A stretch of DNA of 64,000 bases from Girardinichthys multiradiatus (Eukaryota; Chordata; Actinopteri; Cyprinodontiformes; Goodeidae), in contig NC_061818.1 in the NCBI RefSeq assembly GCF_021462225.1, positions 17,133,462 to 17,197,461 of the forward strand, written 5' to 3'. The notes below the pieces were generated by a model. It did not search any database, had not been told where the DNA came from, and was given only the letters and a program-made list of their open reading frames with translations. A program made the position numbers and the translations under genes. Each line of letters opens with the position of its first letter. The stretch's first letter is position 1. This document shows, in pieces, positions 44,096 to 55,299 of the stretch.

Positions 44096-44650
44096 TTCAC
44101 CATCCACTTTATTAGGTACAGCTGTCCATTTCCTGGGTAACACATATTCTGAATCAGCCAATAGCATAGCAGCAACTTCATGCATTTAGGTTTCTAGACT
44201 TTGTGAAAACAACATGCTTAATCAACAGGGTGACTGCATCTGGATGTTCAAAGCTGGCAGCAGAATGAGTAGGTAAGGGGATGCAAGTGACTTCAAATGC
44301 GACATGGTTGCTGGTGCCAGGCATGCTGGCCTACTTGAATTATCAGACACAATAATTTCTTAGTGAATGGTCTGGAAATAAACTATCCAGATATTTGCCT
44401 ACCTGTCCCCCAGCAACAAAAACCTGACACTACAATTCAAACAGCCCCATGAAACTTGAATAGAAGATTGAAAAATGCTGCCTTGTCCAACAAGTCTGAA
44501 TTTCAGCTGCCACATTCAGATTGCAACCGCAGTATTTGCCATAACCAAGATGAAAGCATCCATCCAACCTGCCTTCTATCAACAGCTTGTGACGGGGGTA
44601 TAACAGTGTGGCAGATAGGTTCTTATTTCTTGATTCAACACTCCCCTTCT
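44096..44650 (+). pseudogene. Tc1/mariner relic (family C, 'CCACTTTATTAGGTAC' type)
   Basis: Starts with CCACTTTATTAGGTACAGCT, the terminus of a very widespread fish Tc1-like element. The 5' UTR and the first codons follow, including degraded DMVAGARHAGL. After an internal deletion the catalytic part is visible as DNA similarity (about 44480-44620; CATTCAGATTGCAACC, ATGAAAGCATCCATCC). No open frame remains. Confidence 0.7.
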
Positions 44651-45650
44651 CTATTAACATAGGGAGGAGAACCCCTGTGTCAGGTACGTGCCAGGTGCAC
44701 TGTCTCGTTACGTACCTCAAAGTGTAACATGAGAGCCCCGTCAGGAGTAGCAAGCCCGAGAAATGCTAGTTGAGTTTTGGAAAAGCAGAGGTAGAATTGC
44801 TTTTAAAGATGAACGCAAAAGCTGCAGTGCGGGAGGATGTTAAATTCAAACCAAATGACCGTGGTGAACCACCTAACCAATGGGAAACGGTATTTCGCAT
44901 TTGTTTGTAAAACAGTAACAACTAAACGTGTCAATCAGATATTGCTAGACTTGTTTTGCTGTCATTTTGAATGACAGGGTAAAAAAAATCCATTCATAAT
45001 CTAGTTTTACCCATCATTGTTTTTATGTATTGTAGCGGTTGCTGGAGTGATCTTCCGGGGTATTTCCCATGGTGCTTAAAGGTGGGATCTGTAGCTTGGG
45101 TGCACTGTGAGTGAGATGGAAGGCTGTTGTATGGACCTCTGTTGTGTTGCATTAAAGTTTGTTCTATTGCTCAATTTAGAGTGTCATTATTGAATTGACC
45201 CACTTGAGGTTACAGTATTTTAAAATGATAATAATTAAGCATTTAATAGCATTTTGTTTTTTCTTTTACATTTCTGCATGATCGTGCATCCTTGGACAAA
45301 TCCATTGACATTTTTACACATCGTAGAACATTTTTTCATCCTCCCACCTCAGCCAGAAGAACCCTTGCTCCCACTGCACTCTGTAGTCCAGCCTAACCTC
45401 CTATCTGCTACTTTCATCACTCCGTAGGTGCCCATGGCTGATTACTTGTTCGTTCTTCATCTTCCAATGCCACAGTGCCTCTTTTATCAACACCATCGTC
45501 ATTATTGAGCTTTTTGAAGAAACTTTGCACACTCAGCTGCCCTGACATTTTACAGAGTGAAGCATACAAGGTCATGCATTAAGTGAGAAAACAGCTAATT
45601 AATATGCTAACTCGCCACCAAGAGGTCAGTGGTGTGAATTGCAGTCTGTT
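44651..45650. other. Unassigned
   Basis: No named feature. A short LTR-like end (TGTTGCATTAAAGTTTGTTC) is seen near 45150. Confidence 0.3.
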
Positions 45651-45900
45651 AAAATTCAATTCAATTCAATTTATTTATATAGCGCCAATTCACAACACAT
45701 GACAGATGGCCTTCAGGTTTTTCCATCACTGTTGAAAAAAATTTGTCAAAAACGGAAAATATTCAGTTAACGGCACCACTGCCATCAAAGAAACAGACAT
45801 GCATCTGCACCTAAAACAAAATCATCTGAGACTGTTTTCCCAGATGGGAAAAAAAACTACAAAATACAAATATATAGCTAATAAAACTTAAGGAAAAGGA
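45651..45900 (-). mobile_element. L2-type LINE 3' tail
   Basis: AATTCAATTCAATTTATTTA followed by TATAGCGCCAATTCACAACA, the reverse of the common teleost LINE end. Body not recognised beyond about 250 bp. Confidence 0.65.
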
Positions 45901-46369
45901 GGAATGCAAAACTGTTACATTAGTGAAACAGCAGAACAGCAATGGTCAGATTGCGCTGTATGGACAATGCTACAATAGCTCTGAAAGATCAGCAATTTAT
46001 AATCCTTACTGTGATATCGCCCATCAAAAACACTTAAAACCAATAATTGTGATAAGGTAAAATGACACACTTTCTTTAATTTACCTATACATCTCAGGTC
46101 ATCTTTAAAAATAATACGGGTTGTGTGACTGAGTAATACTTACAAGGAGAAAGAGCTGACTTTGGGATGCCATTATGTTACAGTGATAATCCAGGTTTAC
46201 TCTGTGATGAGAGAATATGAGACACATCAGAAGCAATTATAAAGTGGAACAATATGAAGCCATCATGACAAAAATATTACTTTGGAATTTGAACTGTGAA
46301 ATGTGGAGTAGGGTGGCACAGGATGAGATGAGAAGTTCTTGGGTGAGACAAAATGAAGCAGTAAGTATG

Positions 46370-46710
46370 TAAAGTTTATTTGTTAAACACCTTTCACAGG
46401 CAACATTATCACAAAGCGCTGTACAGAAAACCAATAAAATGTGAGAATTTTCAAACAAATCCTAAAATCTATTGGTAGCCAATGTAAAGAGCATAAAATG
46501 GGGGTAAAGTGAGCTCACAACCTTGAGTGTGTAATTAGTCTGGCTGCAGCATTTTGTATGGCTTGGAGGCAAGAAAGGGATGATTTATCTGACATAGTAA
46601 ACACGTATTATGCAAGGCAAGGCAAGTTTATTATATAGCACGTTTCAGCAACAAGAACAATTATATTTATAGAACAATTCCCTGCATCAGAAGCCATTAA
46701 AAGAGAGACC
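46370..46710 (-). mobile_element. Two short LINE 3' fragments
   Basis: 46372-46440 (TTTATTTGTTAAACACCTTT, CAAAGCGCTGTACAG) and 46608-46660 (GGCAAGGCAAGTTTATTATA, CACGTTTCAGCAAC) are typical minus-strand LINE ends. Each is under 100 bp. Confidence 0.5.
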
Positions 46711-46879
46711 AAGACAACTGTAATCTTTTACGCGTGAGGCGTATTCATCACTTCCTGTTTTCCCTGTTGCACTCGGTGGATTGTTTGGTGTGTGAAGGCT
46801 CTGTCTTTACTGTGATATCTCTGACTTGTTCTAATATATAAGCACGTTAAAACACATATTTTCTGTTGCTGCATTTAAT

Positions 46880-47300
46880 GTTTGGGGACCCTCCGTGTCC
46901 TACACAGTTGTTCTCATAGTGGTAAGGGGCGATAGCTTAGCGTTAGCCCCACCATGGTTACCCGTTCTGCTGTTTCTCTCTCTGAGTCTCCTCCTCTTTC
47001 GTGCTCCCTGTGTCAGAAGTTCAGTTACTCCTCTGCCTCCTTTAGTCACAATGGTACGTCATAACACTCCAATTCGGGTGTCGGAATTGGAGGCCTGGCT
47101 TTGCGCTGTTGAAAAATCAGCAGATAGCCAAAGCCCCTTAGTGACCGCAGAGCCACCAAGGGTAGCTCCCTGTAGCAGTCCTTCAGCAGAGCCCGCGCAG
47201 CCGGGGCCTCAGGCCAGCTGGGTGACGGTACGTAGAAAGTATAGTCCTGGATCCCAGCCCACAGGTCACCACCGGGGGGGCTAGCAGACCCTCTTCCCCA
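46880..47300 (+). pseudogene. Possible 5' region and ORF1 fragment of a non-LTR element
   Basis: A moderately GC-rich stretch reads MVRHNTPIRVSELEAWLCAV and SWVTVRRKYSPGSQP, with SLCQKFSYSSASFSHNG in the neighbouring frame at about 46990-47060. It resembles the N-terminal ORF of teleost CR1/L2-type LINEs, a resemblance from memory only. The frame is broken near 47045. It could also be another kind of repeat. Confidence 0.4.
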
Positions 47301-47928
47301 CTGTTTTTTTCTTTTTAAATGCACACTACAACAACACGCATCAACACCACATTTGAGCTGACGGAGGCAGGCTTGGGGTGTTTTCACTCCCCCGTTCTCT
47401 ATTTCCCATCTGTGGTCGGGGGCCGGGAGAGGGAGTGGGCCCTCTGGGCTGGGGTTGGGGGTCGGGTCTTGCCTGGTGCTGGGGCTGGCGTTTCACCTCT
47501 CTCGGGATCGCTTGGGTTCCCTTGGATCTTGGCCCCTGGCCACCAGATTCTAGTTTTGGAACTAAGAAACTTGCTAAGAACATGTGATAATAATTGTCAT
47601 GGTTGTGTCACGGTACTGTCACGGTTTACTTGGAAATGGACCCAGACTGCAGACGAGCAGGCAGCGTGATGGTAAGTGAAAAAGATTTAATAACGAAAAC
47701 CCACTCACTACAGGAGGCAGAAACAAAACCAACGGGCAGGCAAGGCAGGCATGGCATGATCAAAAAATAAGACATGAGCATTGAACTTGACATGAGCATG
47801 AGAGTGAAAGATGTTTCCGCGAAGACAAACAGAGCAGGTGTGAATGTGTGTATAGTATATGTGATGTATTTGAGTGAGTAAAATGAATTAAAATGTGAAC
47901 AATTATGGAAAGTAGTAAAATCACATTA
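47301..47928. repeat. GC-rich patch followed by a repeat fragment
   Basis: 47400-47560 is strongly G-rich on the plus strand (see finding on a quadruplex motif). 47600-47770 (GTCACGGTTTACTTGG, GGCAAGGCAGGCATGGCATG) looks like the reverse of a teleost repeat similar to the one at 39661-40595. No gene supported. Confidence 0.4.
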
Positions 47929-49537
47929 CAGGTCCTTCTGAAAATATTAGCATATTGTGATAAAGTTCATTATTTTCCATAATGTCATGATGAAAATTTA
48001 ACATTCATATATTTTAGATTCATTGCACACTAACTGAAATATTTCAGGTCTTTTTTTGTCTTAATACGGATGATTGTGGCATACAGCTCATGAAAACCCA
48101 AAATTCCTATCTCACAAAATTAGCATATTTAATCCGACCAATAAAAAAAAAGTGTTTTTAATACAAAAAACGTCAACCTTCAAATAATCATGTACAGTTA
48201 TGCACTCAATACTTGGTCGGGAATCCTTTTGCAGAAATGACTGCTTCAATGTGGCGTGGCATGGAGGCAATCAGCTTGTGGCACTGCTGAGGTCTTATGG
48301 AGGCCCAGGATGCTTCGATAGCGGCCTTTAGCTCATCCAGAGTGTTGGGTCTTGAGTCTCTCAACGTTCTCTTCACAATATCCCACAGATTCTCTATGGG
48401 GTTCAGGTCAGGAGAGTTGGCAGGCCAATTGAGCACAGTGATACCATGGTCAGTAAACCATTTACCAGTGGTTTTGGCACTGTGAGCAGGTGCCAGGTCG
48501 TGCTGAAAAATGAAATCTTCATCTCCATAAAGCTTTTCAGCAGATGGAAGCATGAAGTGCTCCAAAATCCCCTGATAGCTAGCTGCATTGACCCTGCCCT
48601 TGATAAAACACAGTGGACCAACACCAGCAGCTGACACGGCACCCCAGACCATCACTGACTGTGGGTACTTGACACTGGACTTCTGGCATTTTGGCATTTC
48701 CTTCTCCCCAGTCTTCCTCCAGACTCTGGCACCTTGATTTCCGAATGACATGCAGAATTTGCTTTCATCCGAAAAAAGTACTTTGGACCACTGAGCAACA
48801 GTCCAGTGCTGCTTCTATGTAGCCCAGGTCAGGCGCTTCTGCCGCTGTTTCTGGTTCAAAAGTGGCTTGACCTGGGGAATGCGGCACCTGTAGCCCATTT
48901 CCTGCACACGCCTGTGCACGGTGGCTCTGGGTGTTTCTACTCCAGACTCAGTCCACTGCTTCCGCAGGTCCCCCAAGGTCTGGAATCGGCCCTTCTCCAC
49001 AATCTTCCTCAGGGTCCGGTCACCTCTTCTCGTTGTGCAGCGTTTTCTGCCACACTTTTTCCTTCCCACAGACTTCCCACTGAGGTGCCTTGATACAGCA
49101 CTCTGGGAACAGCCTATTCGTTCAGAATGTCTTTCTGTGTCTTACCCTCTTGCTTGAGGGTGTCAATAGTGGCCTTCTGGACAGCAGTCAGGTCGGCAGT
49201 CTTACCCATGATTGGGGTTTTGAGTGATGAACCAGGCTGGGAGTTTTAAAGGCCTCAGTAATCTTTTGCAGGTGTTTAGAGTTAACTCGTTGATTCAGAT
49301 GATTAGGTTCATAGCTCGTTTAGAGACCCTTTTAATGATATGCTAATTTTGTGAGATAGGAATTTTGGGTTTTCATGAGCTGTATGCCAAAATCATCCGT
49401 ATTAAGACAATAAAAGACCTGAAATATTTCAGTTAGTGTGCAATGAATCTAAAATATATGAATGTTAAATTTTCATCATGACATTATGGAAAATAATGAA
49501 CTTTATCACAATATGCTAATATTTTGAGAAGGACCTG
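47929..49537 (-). mobile_element. Tc1-like transposon copy d (family B)
   Basis: Complete ends CAGGTCCTTCTGAAAATATT and AATATTTTGAGAAGGACCTG with TA on both sides (47927-47928 and 49538-49539), about 200-bp inverted repeats. Confidence 0.95.
48206..49209 (-). pseudogene. Tc1-like transposase, copy d
   Basis: Start at 49209. A 1-base deletion at about 49127 (CAGAAAGACATTCTG) shifts the frame after about 28 codons, and GAG is changed to TAG at about 48815. From 48751 to the end (FPTKY, stop 48206) it is open with FQHDLAPAHSAK and NSPDLNPIENLW intact. Confidence 0.93.
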
Positions 49538-49554
49538 TATATGAAGCCACTAAA

Positions 49555-49912
49555 GGAACTGCTATTGCAATTAACTTTTTACTTTTCTTTATCATAGAAA
49601 GTATTCCTGTATCATCTGTGCTTTAGTGTGTGTGTGCTGAGTCTTCTCCAACCCCCTAGCAGATGAGTCTAGTTCTACTGGAGGTTTCTTCACTGACTCG
49701 ATTCAATCTGCTGGGTTTCCTTAGAGAGAAATATTTTCAACCTAATTAAAAAATAAACTTGACTGCATTTGTTGTTAACTAGGGTTAATTGGAATGGATC
49801 TACTTGATTTGGAATCTGTATAATTTGACTGAATTGACTTTTTTGTAAAGTGCTTTGAGAAGGCATGTTTTGTGATTTGGCACTATATAAACAAACTAAA
49901 TTGAATTGAATG
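49555..49912 (+). mobile_element. L2-type LINE 3' UTR
   Basis: Shares CAATCTGCTGGGTTTCCTTA and the GGTTAATTGGAATGGAT-type text with the LINE 3' end at 56700-57107. Ends GGCACTATATAAACAAACTA followed by AATTGAATTGAAT. Non-coding 3' end only. Confidence 0.75.
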
Positions 49913-50731
49913 TAGTAACATGCTTTTCTTGTGACAGTGTCTTCTGGTGTTACTAAAAAGACTGGTACACAATAGTGACTATAATCTCAACAGTTAAGGA
50001 TAAACCCTCACACTTGAGTCTTTAGACATTTCCTGGAAGATGTCTGGGAACCTTTTCTGATGACTTATTGTCTTGAAAAATAAAAGATGATGTTCTGGCA
50101 TAAAACCAAGTCAAAAAACACAGAAACAGGGACTACTATAATAGGCAAAATGCCTTGCAAAAGCCTTCATGTCCCTTGAATGTTTTGACATTTGCCACAT
50201 CACAAACAAGGACATTAATTTATTTTATTGGGACTTTATGTAGGTCTATCACGAGTCAACACACTGTACAACCAACTTTTGCTGCAGTTACAGCTGTAAA
50301 TCCTTTGGTGTTTGTCTCTATATGCTTTGCATGTCTAAATAATGTTTGCCCATTCTTCTTCACAAGATGGCTCAAGCTCAGTCTGATTGGATGAAAAACA
50401 TCTGTAAACAGCAACATAAAAGTCTTTCCACAGATTTTAAATTTGATTTAGCTCTAGATTTGAACTGGGCCAATGTATCATCTGAATATGGTTTGATCAA
50501 AACAAGTCTGTTGTATCTATGGTTGTATGATATGGCCATTTTTCTCCTGAACCATCACAAAGCGTCTAATTGTTATAAAAGAAAATTGAAACAAGGTTTT
50601 AAAATTTTCACAAGTGAAAGAAAATGGGGCATGCATTTGTATTCAGCTTCCTTTACTCTGAAACCCCTACATAAAATCCAGTGCGATTAGTTACCTTACA
50701 AAAAAAACCTTAAACCTTAGGAAGTACTGTA

Positions 50732-51845
50732 CAGGTCCTTCTCAAAATATTAGCATATTGAGATAAAGTTCATTATTTTCCATAATGTCATGATGAAAAT
50801 TTAACATTCATATATTTTAGATTCATTGCACACTAACTGAAATATTTCAGGTCTTTTATTGTCTTAATACGGATGATTTTGGCATACAGCTCATGAAAAC
50901 CCAAAATTCCTATCTCACAAAATTAGCATATCATTAAAAGGGTCTCTAAACGAGCTATGAACCTAATCATCTGAATCAACGAGTTAACTCTAAACACCTG
51001 CAAAAGATTCCTGAGGCCTTTAAAACTCCCAGCCTGGTTCATCACTCAAAACCTCAATCATGGGTAAGACTGCCGACCTGACTGCTGTCCAGAAGGCCAC
51101 TATTGACACCCTCAAGCAAGAGGGTAAGACACAGAAATAAATTTCTGAACGAATAGGCTGTTCCCAGAGTGCTGTATCAAGGCACCTCAGTGGGAAGTCT
51201 GTGGGAAGGAAAAAGTGTGGCAGAAAACGCTGCACAACGAGAAGAGGTGACCGGACCCTGAGGAAGATTGTGGAGAAGGGCCGATTCCAGACCTTGGGGG
51301 ACCTGCGGAAGCAGTGGACTGAGTCTGGAGTAGAAACATCCAGAGCCACCGTGCACAGGCGTGTGCAGGAAATGGGCTACAGGTGCCGCATTCCCCAGGT
51401 CAAGCCACTTTTGAACCAGAAACAGCGGCAGAAGCGCCTGACCTGGGCTACAGAGAAGCAGCACTGCACTGTTGCTCAGTGGTCCAAAGTACTTTTTTCG
51501 GATGAAAGCAAATTCTGCATGTCATTCGGAAATCAAGGTGCCAGAGTCTGGAGGAAGACTGGGGAGAAGGAAATGCCAAAATGCCAGAAGTCCAGTGTCA
51601 AGTACCCACAGTCAGTGATGGTCTGGGGTGTCGTGTCAGCTGCTGGTGTTGGTCCACTGTGAGATAGGAATTTTGGGTTTTCATGAGCTGTATGCCAAAA
51701 TCATCCGTATTAAGACAATAAAAGACCTGAAATATTTCAGTTAGTGTGCAATGAATCTAAAATATATGAAGGTTAAATTTTTATCATGACATTATGGAAA
51801 ATAATGAACTTTATCACAATATGCTAATATTTTGAGAAGGACCTG
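50732..51845 (+). mobile_element. Tc1-like transposon copy e (family B), internally deleted
   Basis: Both terminal repeats are intact with TA flanks, but about 500 bp are missing at 51660: the coding sequence GGTCCACTGTG runs straight into the right inverted repeat TGTGAGATAGG, sharing TGTG at the junction. Length about 1.1 kb instead of 1.6 kb. Confidence 0.95.
51060..51662 (+). pseudogene. Tc1-like transposase, copy e, truncated (nonsense subfamily)
   Basis: Start ATG at 51060. The same TAA codon as in copy c (CAGAAATAAATTTC at about 51133). Open again from 51201 to the deletion junction, covering HTH2, linker and the first catalytic Asp (FSDESKF). The second Asp and the Glu are deleted. 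Confidence 0.93.
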
Positions 51846-52239
51846 TAGTTTGCCACAGAACATGTAGGAGACACAGCACAAGTTTTTTGCCTATGTACAA
51901 GACATTACTTGTGGAAAAGCAAACGCTGTGCAGCACTCTGAACACCACCATTTGAAACATGGTGGTGGCAGCATCATAGTGTGTTTATAATTTTTTCAGC
52001 AGAGCAGGAAAGCTGGTCAGAGCTAATGGGAAGATGGGTAGGACTACAGATAGGGTAATATTGAAAGGAAACCTATTAGAAGACTTGAGACTGGGGAGCT
52101 TTACCTTTCAGCAAGAAAACCACCCTAAACATACAATACTTGCTACGGTAACTGCAATGTCAAAAGGTTGTTCAACAAACCATTCACTGAATACAAATGC
52201 ATGCCACAGTTTAAGATTTTCATTTATTTATAAAATGTT

Positions 52240-52375
52240 TGATAACCCTGCGATGGAATGGCAACCTGTCCAGGGTGTACCCCGCCTCCCGCTCATAGAC
52301 TGCTGGAGATAGGCACCAGCTTCTCCGCAACCCACTATGGAAGCAGCGGTAGAAAATGACTGACTGACTGTTTGA
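52240..52375 (-). mobile_element. Short LINE-tail repeat (same family as 58867 and 62379)
   Basis: On the minus strand it reads CAGTCAGTCATTTTCTACCG, GCTGGTGCCTATCTCCAGCA, GGGTACACCCTGGACAGGTT, the end of a very common teleost repeat (Nimb/I-type tail, by memory). It interrupts the old Tc1-like element. Confidence 0.6.
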
Positions 52376-52549
52376 CTGACTGTTTGATAACCATCTACAA
52401 TTTTTTGATAACCATCTACAATTTTTTTTTTCTTTTGTGTAAAAATGGTCTTTCACATAAATTTGCAATAAAATACATCAAGGTTTGCAGTTGTAATGTG
52501 ACCAAATGTGGAAAAATTCAAGGGGTGTGAACACCTTCGCGAGGCATCC

Positions 52550-53300
52550 AATGAACAGTGTTATTAACTGCAAATATGAATTAAGAAGGGTTGAATAGCT
52601 GTAGGCTTTATCATGTATAAGTGCTGAAAGTTATAAAATAGGAAAGGTGTTACAAGGGTGTTTAATCAGATTTTTGCAGTACCGTGTTTCAATAATGTAA
52701 TGTACATTAGCACATTACTGTAAATGAAAATGTTGTGCAATGCAGGCCTAGATGTTAGAGTGATAAATAATGAAAATACACATTTCATTGCACAGGTCAT
52801 GTCAACAAGCCACTGTGGTTGGAGGCGCGTTGCCCTTTTTGTTGCCATGACACAGGCAGCTGGCATCATTGGCATTATATAAGAATCAAGAAAAGGCCAC
52901 ATGCAGAGGCAGTAAAAAAGAAATGTGCGCAGGCATCCATCTTAGCTTCAAAATGGAAGCCTTGAATCTACCCCCACCACCAGACATCAGCCCCTGCGCG
53001 TTGCGCCTGCTCCAACCCATGGTGTACAAACATATTAAAAAAAACAATAAGCTGAGTTGTGTTCTGTTTTTTTATGCAATTAATCAGAATGATTACGCCA
53101 GCTCATACTGAACCACTAAGTGCCTGTTCTTTAGCCCTCTTTTTGGACTGTCTTGCAGGAGAAAAAAACATACATCTCTGTGTTTTCCTACCGTCTAATT
53201 AATCCACTATTCTTCTGGGATCCATGTATCCATGTATCGACTTTCCTTCTTGAAGGATCGCTGATTCAGAATTTAAAAAAAACTACCCACTATCGGCATC
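52550..53300. other. No recognised feature
   Basis: Unassigned sequence with some CpG (about 52830 and 52990). No supported exon. Confidence 0.35.
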
Positions 53301-53935
53301 CACTGTGGCACCAGAAGCGGTTAAAGCGGCTTCCGTTCCCGCTGATAACCTATATAAACAGAGCCTGACGCGCTTTCTGCCCCCGTTTCATTCACTGAGG
53401 GTCCCTCCTTCGTCGATGGAAATACGGACCCAAAATAGATGCGAAAAAGCGCCCCGGAGCGAGAGAGAAAATGTCTTCCATTAAGAAGTGATAATCTGGT
53501 CGGTTGAGGCTGTTGCCTAAGAGCTGTTTGACCGTTATCAAACATAAACGAGACAACAGGTTTGGATTTGAAAACTTAAATCACAACAAAAGCTGAAAAG
53601 GTTGAGGGGGTTCGACGAAATCCAAAAATAGAGGGCAGATATTATCTCAGTGCACCTGCCAGAGGAAGAGAGAGATAGAGAGGTGGAAGCTAGAGAGGTG
53701 GAAGCAAAGACAGACAGTCGTTGCTTGGTTGCGGGCATCTGCAGTTATTCGGGTTGGATGTGGGACGGGAAGCGGCGGTCTCTGATTGGCTGCTTCCTGG
53801 ATACTGCTGATGCTGCTGCACAGTCGCGTCGTTGCAGTCATTGGCCCGCCGCTGGATTGCAAGCCTATAGAGAGCTTCCCTGTCCGAGGTGCTGAAGCTG
53901 CTAAGGCGGGGAAGCCAGATGCTGAGAAGGAGCTC
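53300..53935. promoter_or_regulatory. CpG-rich promoter-like patch
   Basis: Much richer in CpG than its surroundings. Contains TATATAAACAG at 53351-53361 followed by a CpG-containing leader, and two inverted CCAAT boxes (GATTGG at 53784, CATTGG at 53839). A tiny plus-strand reading frame (MSSIKK) starts at 53471. No first coding exon could be identified on either strand, so whether a gene starts here is open. Confidence 0.4.
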
Positions 53936-54520
53936 AGTGGAATTTTAAAAATAAGCCTCACTTAACACATTGTGGCTCTTAAATCCACCAGAAGATGTCA
54001 AGACAGCCTCATACCAGAATGCTGATGGCTGATTGCAGTCACACGCTTTGCAAATGTTTTTTGGTTGAGCTATTAATCCTCTTCCTCAACTGCCTTAATT
54101 TCTGATGACAGAGATATTGGAAAGTTCTGAAATGCCAACTCAGATCGTACAGTATGTACTGGAAAACAATGGGACGTTATCAGAAGTGGGATTCAAACCT
54201 AAGCCTCTAAAGGAGACTGTGACCTGAACACCTGGATAAAGAGAATCGAGTCATTCATTTTCAAAGAAAGTGTGCTAATCCGGGTTTGTTGAGGTACTAT
54301 AGCATTTGTGTAAGCATATAAGCTCAAGTACAGGTAAACTTTTTATTACAACTACCAACATCCCTGAAATGTCTACGAAGGATTTTGTTGGCAGAGCTGG
54401 CAGGTCTCTTGTGCTGCTTTTAAAGAGTTTCCAATTGTATTTCATAATGATCTGTTAAAGCGTAGTATGCCTGTATTAAAATATTTCACTTCCACAATCC
54501 GCTTAAATACAGTAATTTCT
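53936..54520. other. No recognised feature
   Basis: AT-rich, no supported gene or repeat. Confidence 0.35.
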
Positions 54521-54599
54521 GTCAGAAGGATTCGAAACCTCACTTCAAGGGCAGACAGCAACCTGAATGTAGCACCTTAGACCGCTCAGCCATCCTGAC
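54521..54599 (-). tRNA. tRNA-Leu(CAG)-like sequence, probable pseudogene
   Basis: The minus strand starts GTCAGGATGGCTGAGCGGTC (A box intact, as in vertebrate tRNA-Leu-CAG), has an anticodon loop TTCAGGT, and a B box GGTTTCGAATCC, ending TTCTGAC. The anticodon stem (CTACA/TGCTG) has two mismatches and the acceptor stem one, and the total is 79 nt instead of about 83. It is most likely a pseudogene or SINE head. Confidence 0.6.
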
Positions 54600-55299
54600 A
54601 TATCGCTGTTGCTTTTAAGGTGTCTTTGCATACAGTATGCATGAATGTGTGACAAACACTAATTAAACTTATTTGCAGTTTAGGACAGTTTCATTGTGCT
54701 TGAAAGTACTGGGAGGATTTCTTGCCTTGCCTGTGTAAGCTCAAACACCAGAACCACTGCAATCAGCACTCAATTAAGGTTTTTCAAAGATATTGAAACT
54801 GGTTTCTTTGCGTGCTTTTATCTTATGTTTTTTTAACCTTTTTCCCCTTCCTCTCTTCAAAACAAACACTATACATTCTTTTATTCAGATTCTTCAGTTT
54901 TGTTAGTGTAGGAATCCCTTGACAGATCCAGCCTGAGTCAGAAGCAAAATAAGCTGCTGCTTGGAAATCCTCTGCCTAGGACGGATTAGCATCCTATTGC
55001 CATTCATCATTGACTAAGCTAGTATTTTCTCTTTTCTAGGAAAAAAAGGTTTCAATGCATGATTGTAAGTACAAGTTTTTCAAATTTTTCATCTCTTGGC
55101 CAACATCTGGCAAACAACTCAGTCTATCCTCCTCAGATGCAAAGGTTTTTCAGAAACAACCTCTGAAACAGTAAGGTTGAAACCTGCCATGAATGAAAAA
55201 CTGCTGGAATAGAGGGTCACTGTCCACCAAGAAGTACGTTTTACGTTTACGTTTTTGAGAGGGAAACACCAAAGAAAGAAGTCAGTCCTCTAATATTAG
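54600..55299. other. No recognised feature
   Basis: Non-coding by eye; leads into the truncated LINE. Confidence 0.35.

Larger units (their letters stand above)
50151..52549 (+). mobile_element. Old Tc1-like element (family D) with younger insertions inside
   Basis: The left end (ATGCCTTGCAAAAGCCTTCA, about 50149) and the right end (minus strand ATGCCTCGCGAAGGTGTTCA, about 52548) are inverted, as are the following TTATTTTATTG-type blocks. Decayed transposase is visible as DNA similarity at 51900-52140 ([15 protein letters not shown], then FTFQQENHPKHT). Tc1 copy e and a small LINE-type tail are inserted in it. Confidence 0.75.

Noticed and set aside
47046..47670. Overlapping 70-116 codon ORFs on both strands
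   Set aside because: GC-rich retroelement-like sequence; no domain, no splice context, and ORFs occur equally in opposite frames.
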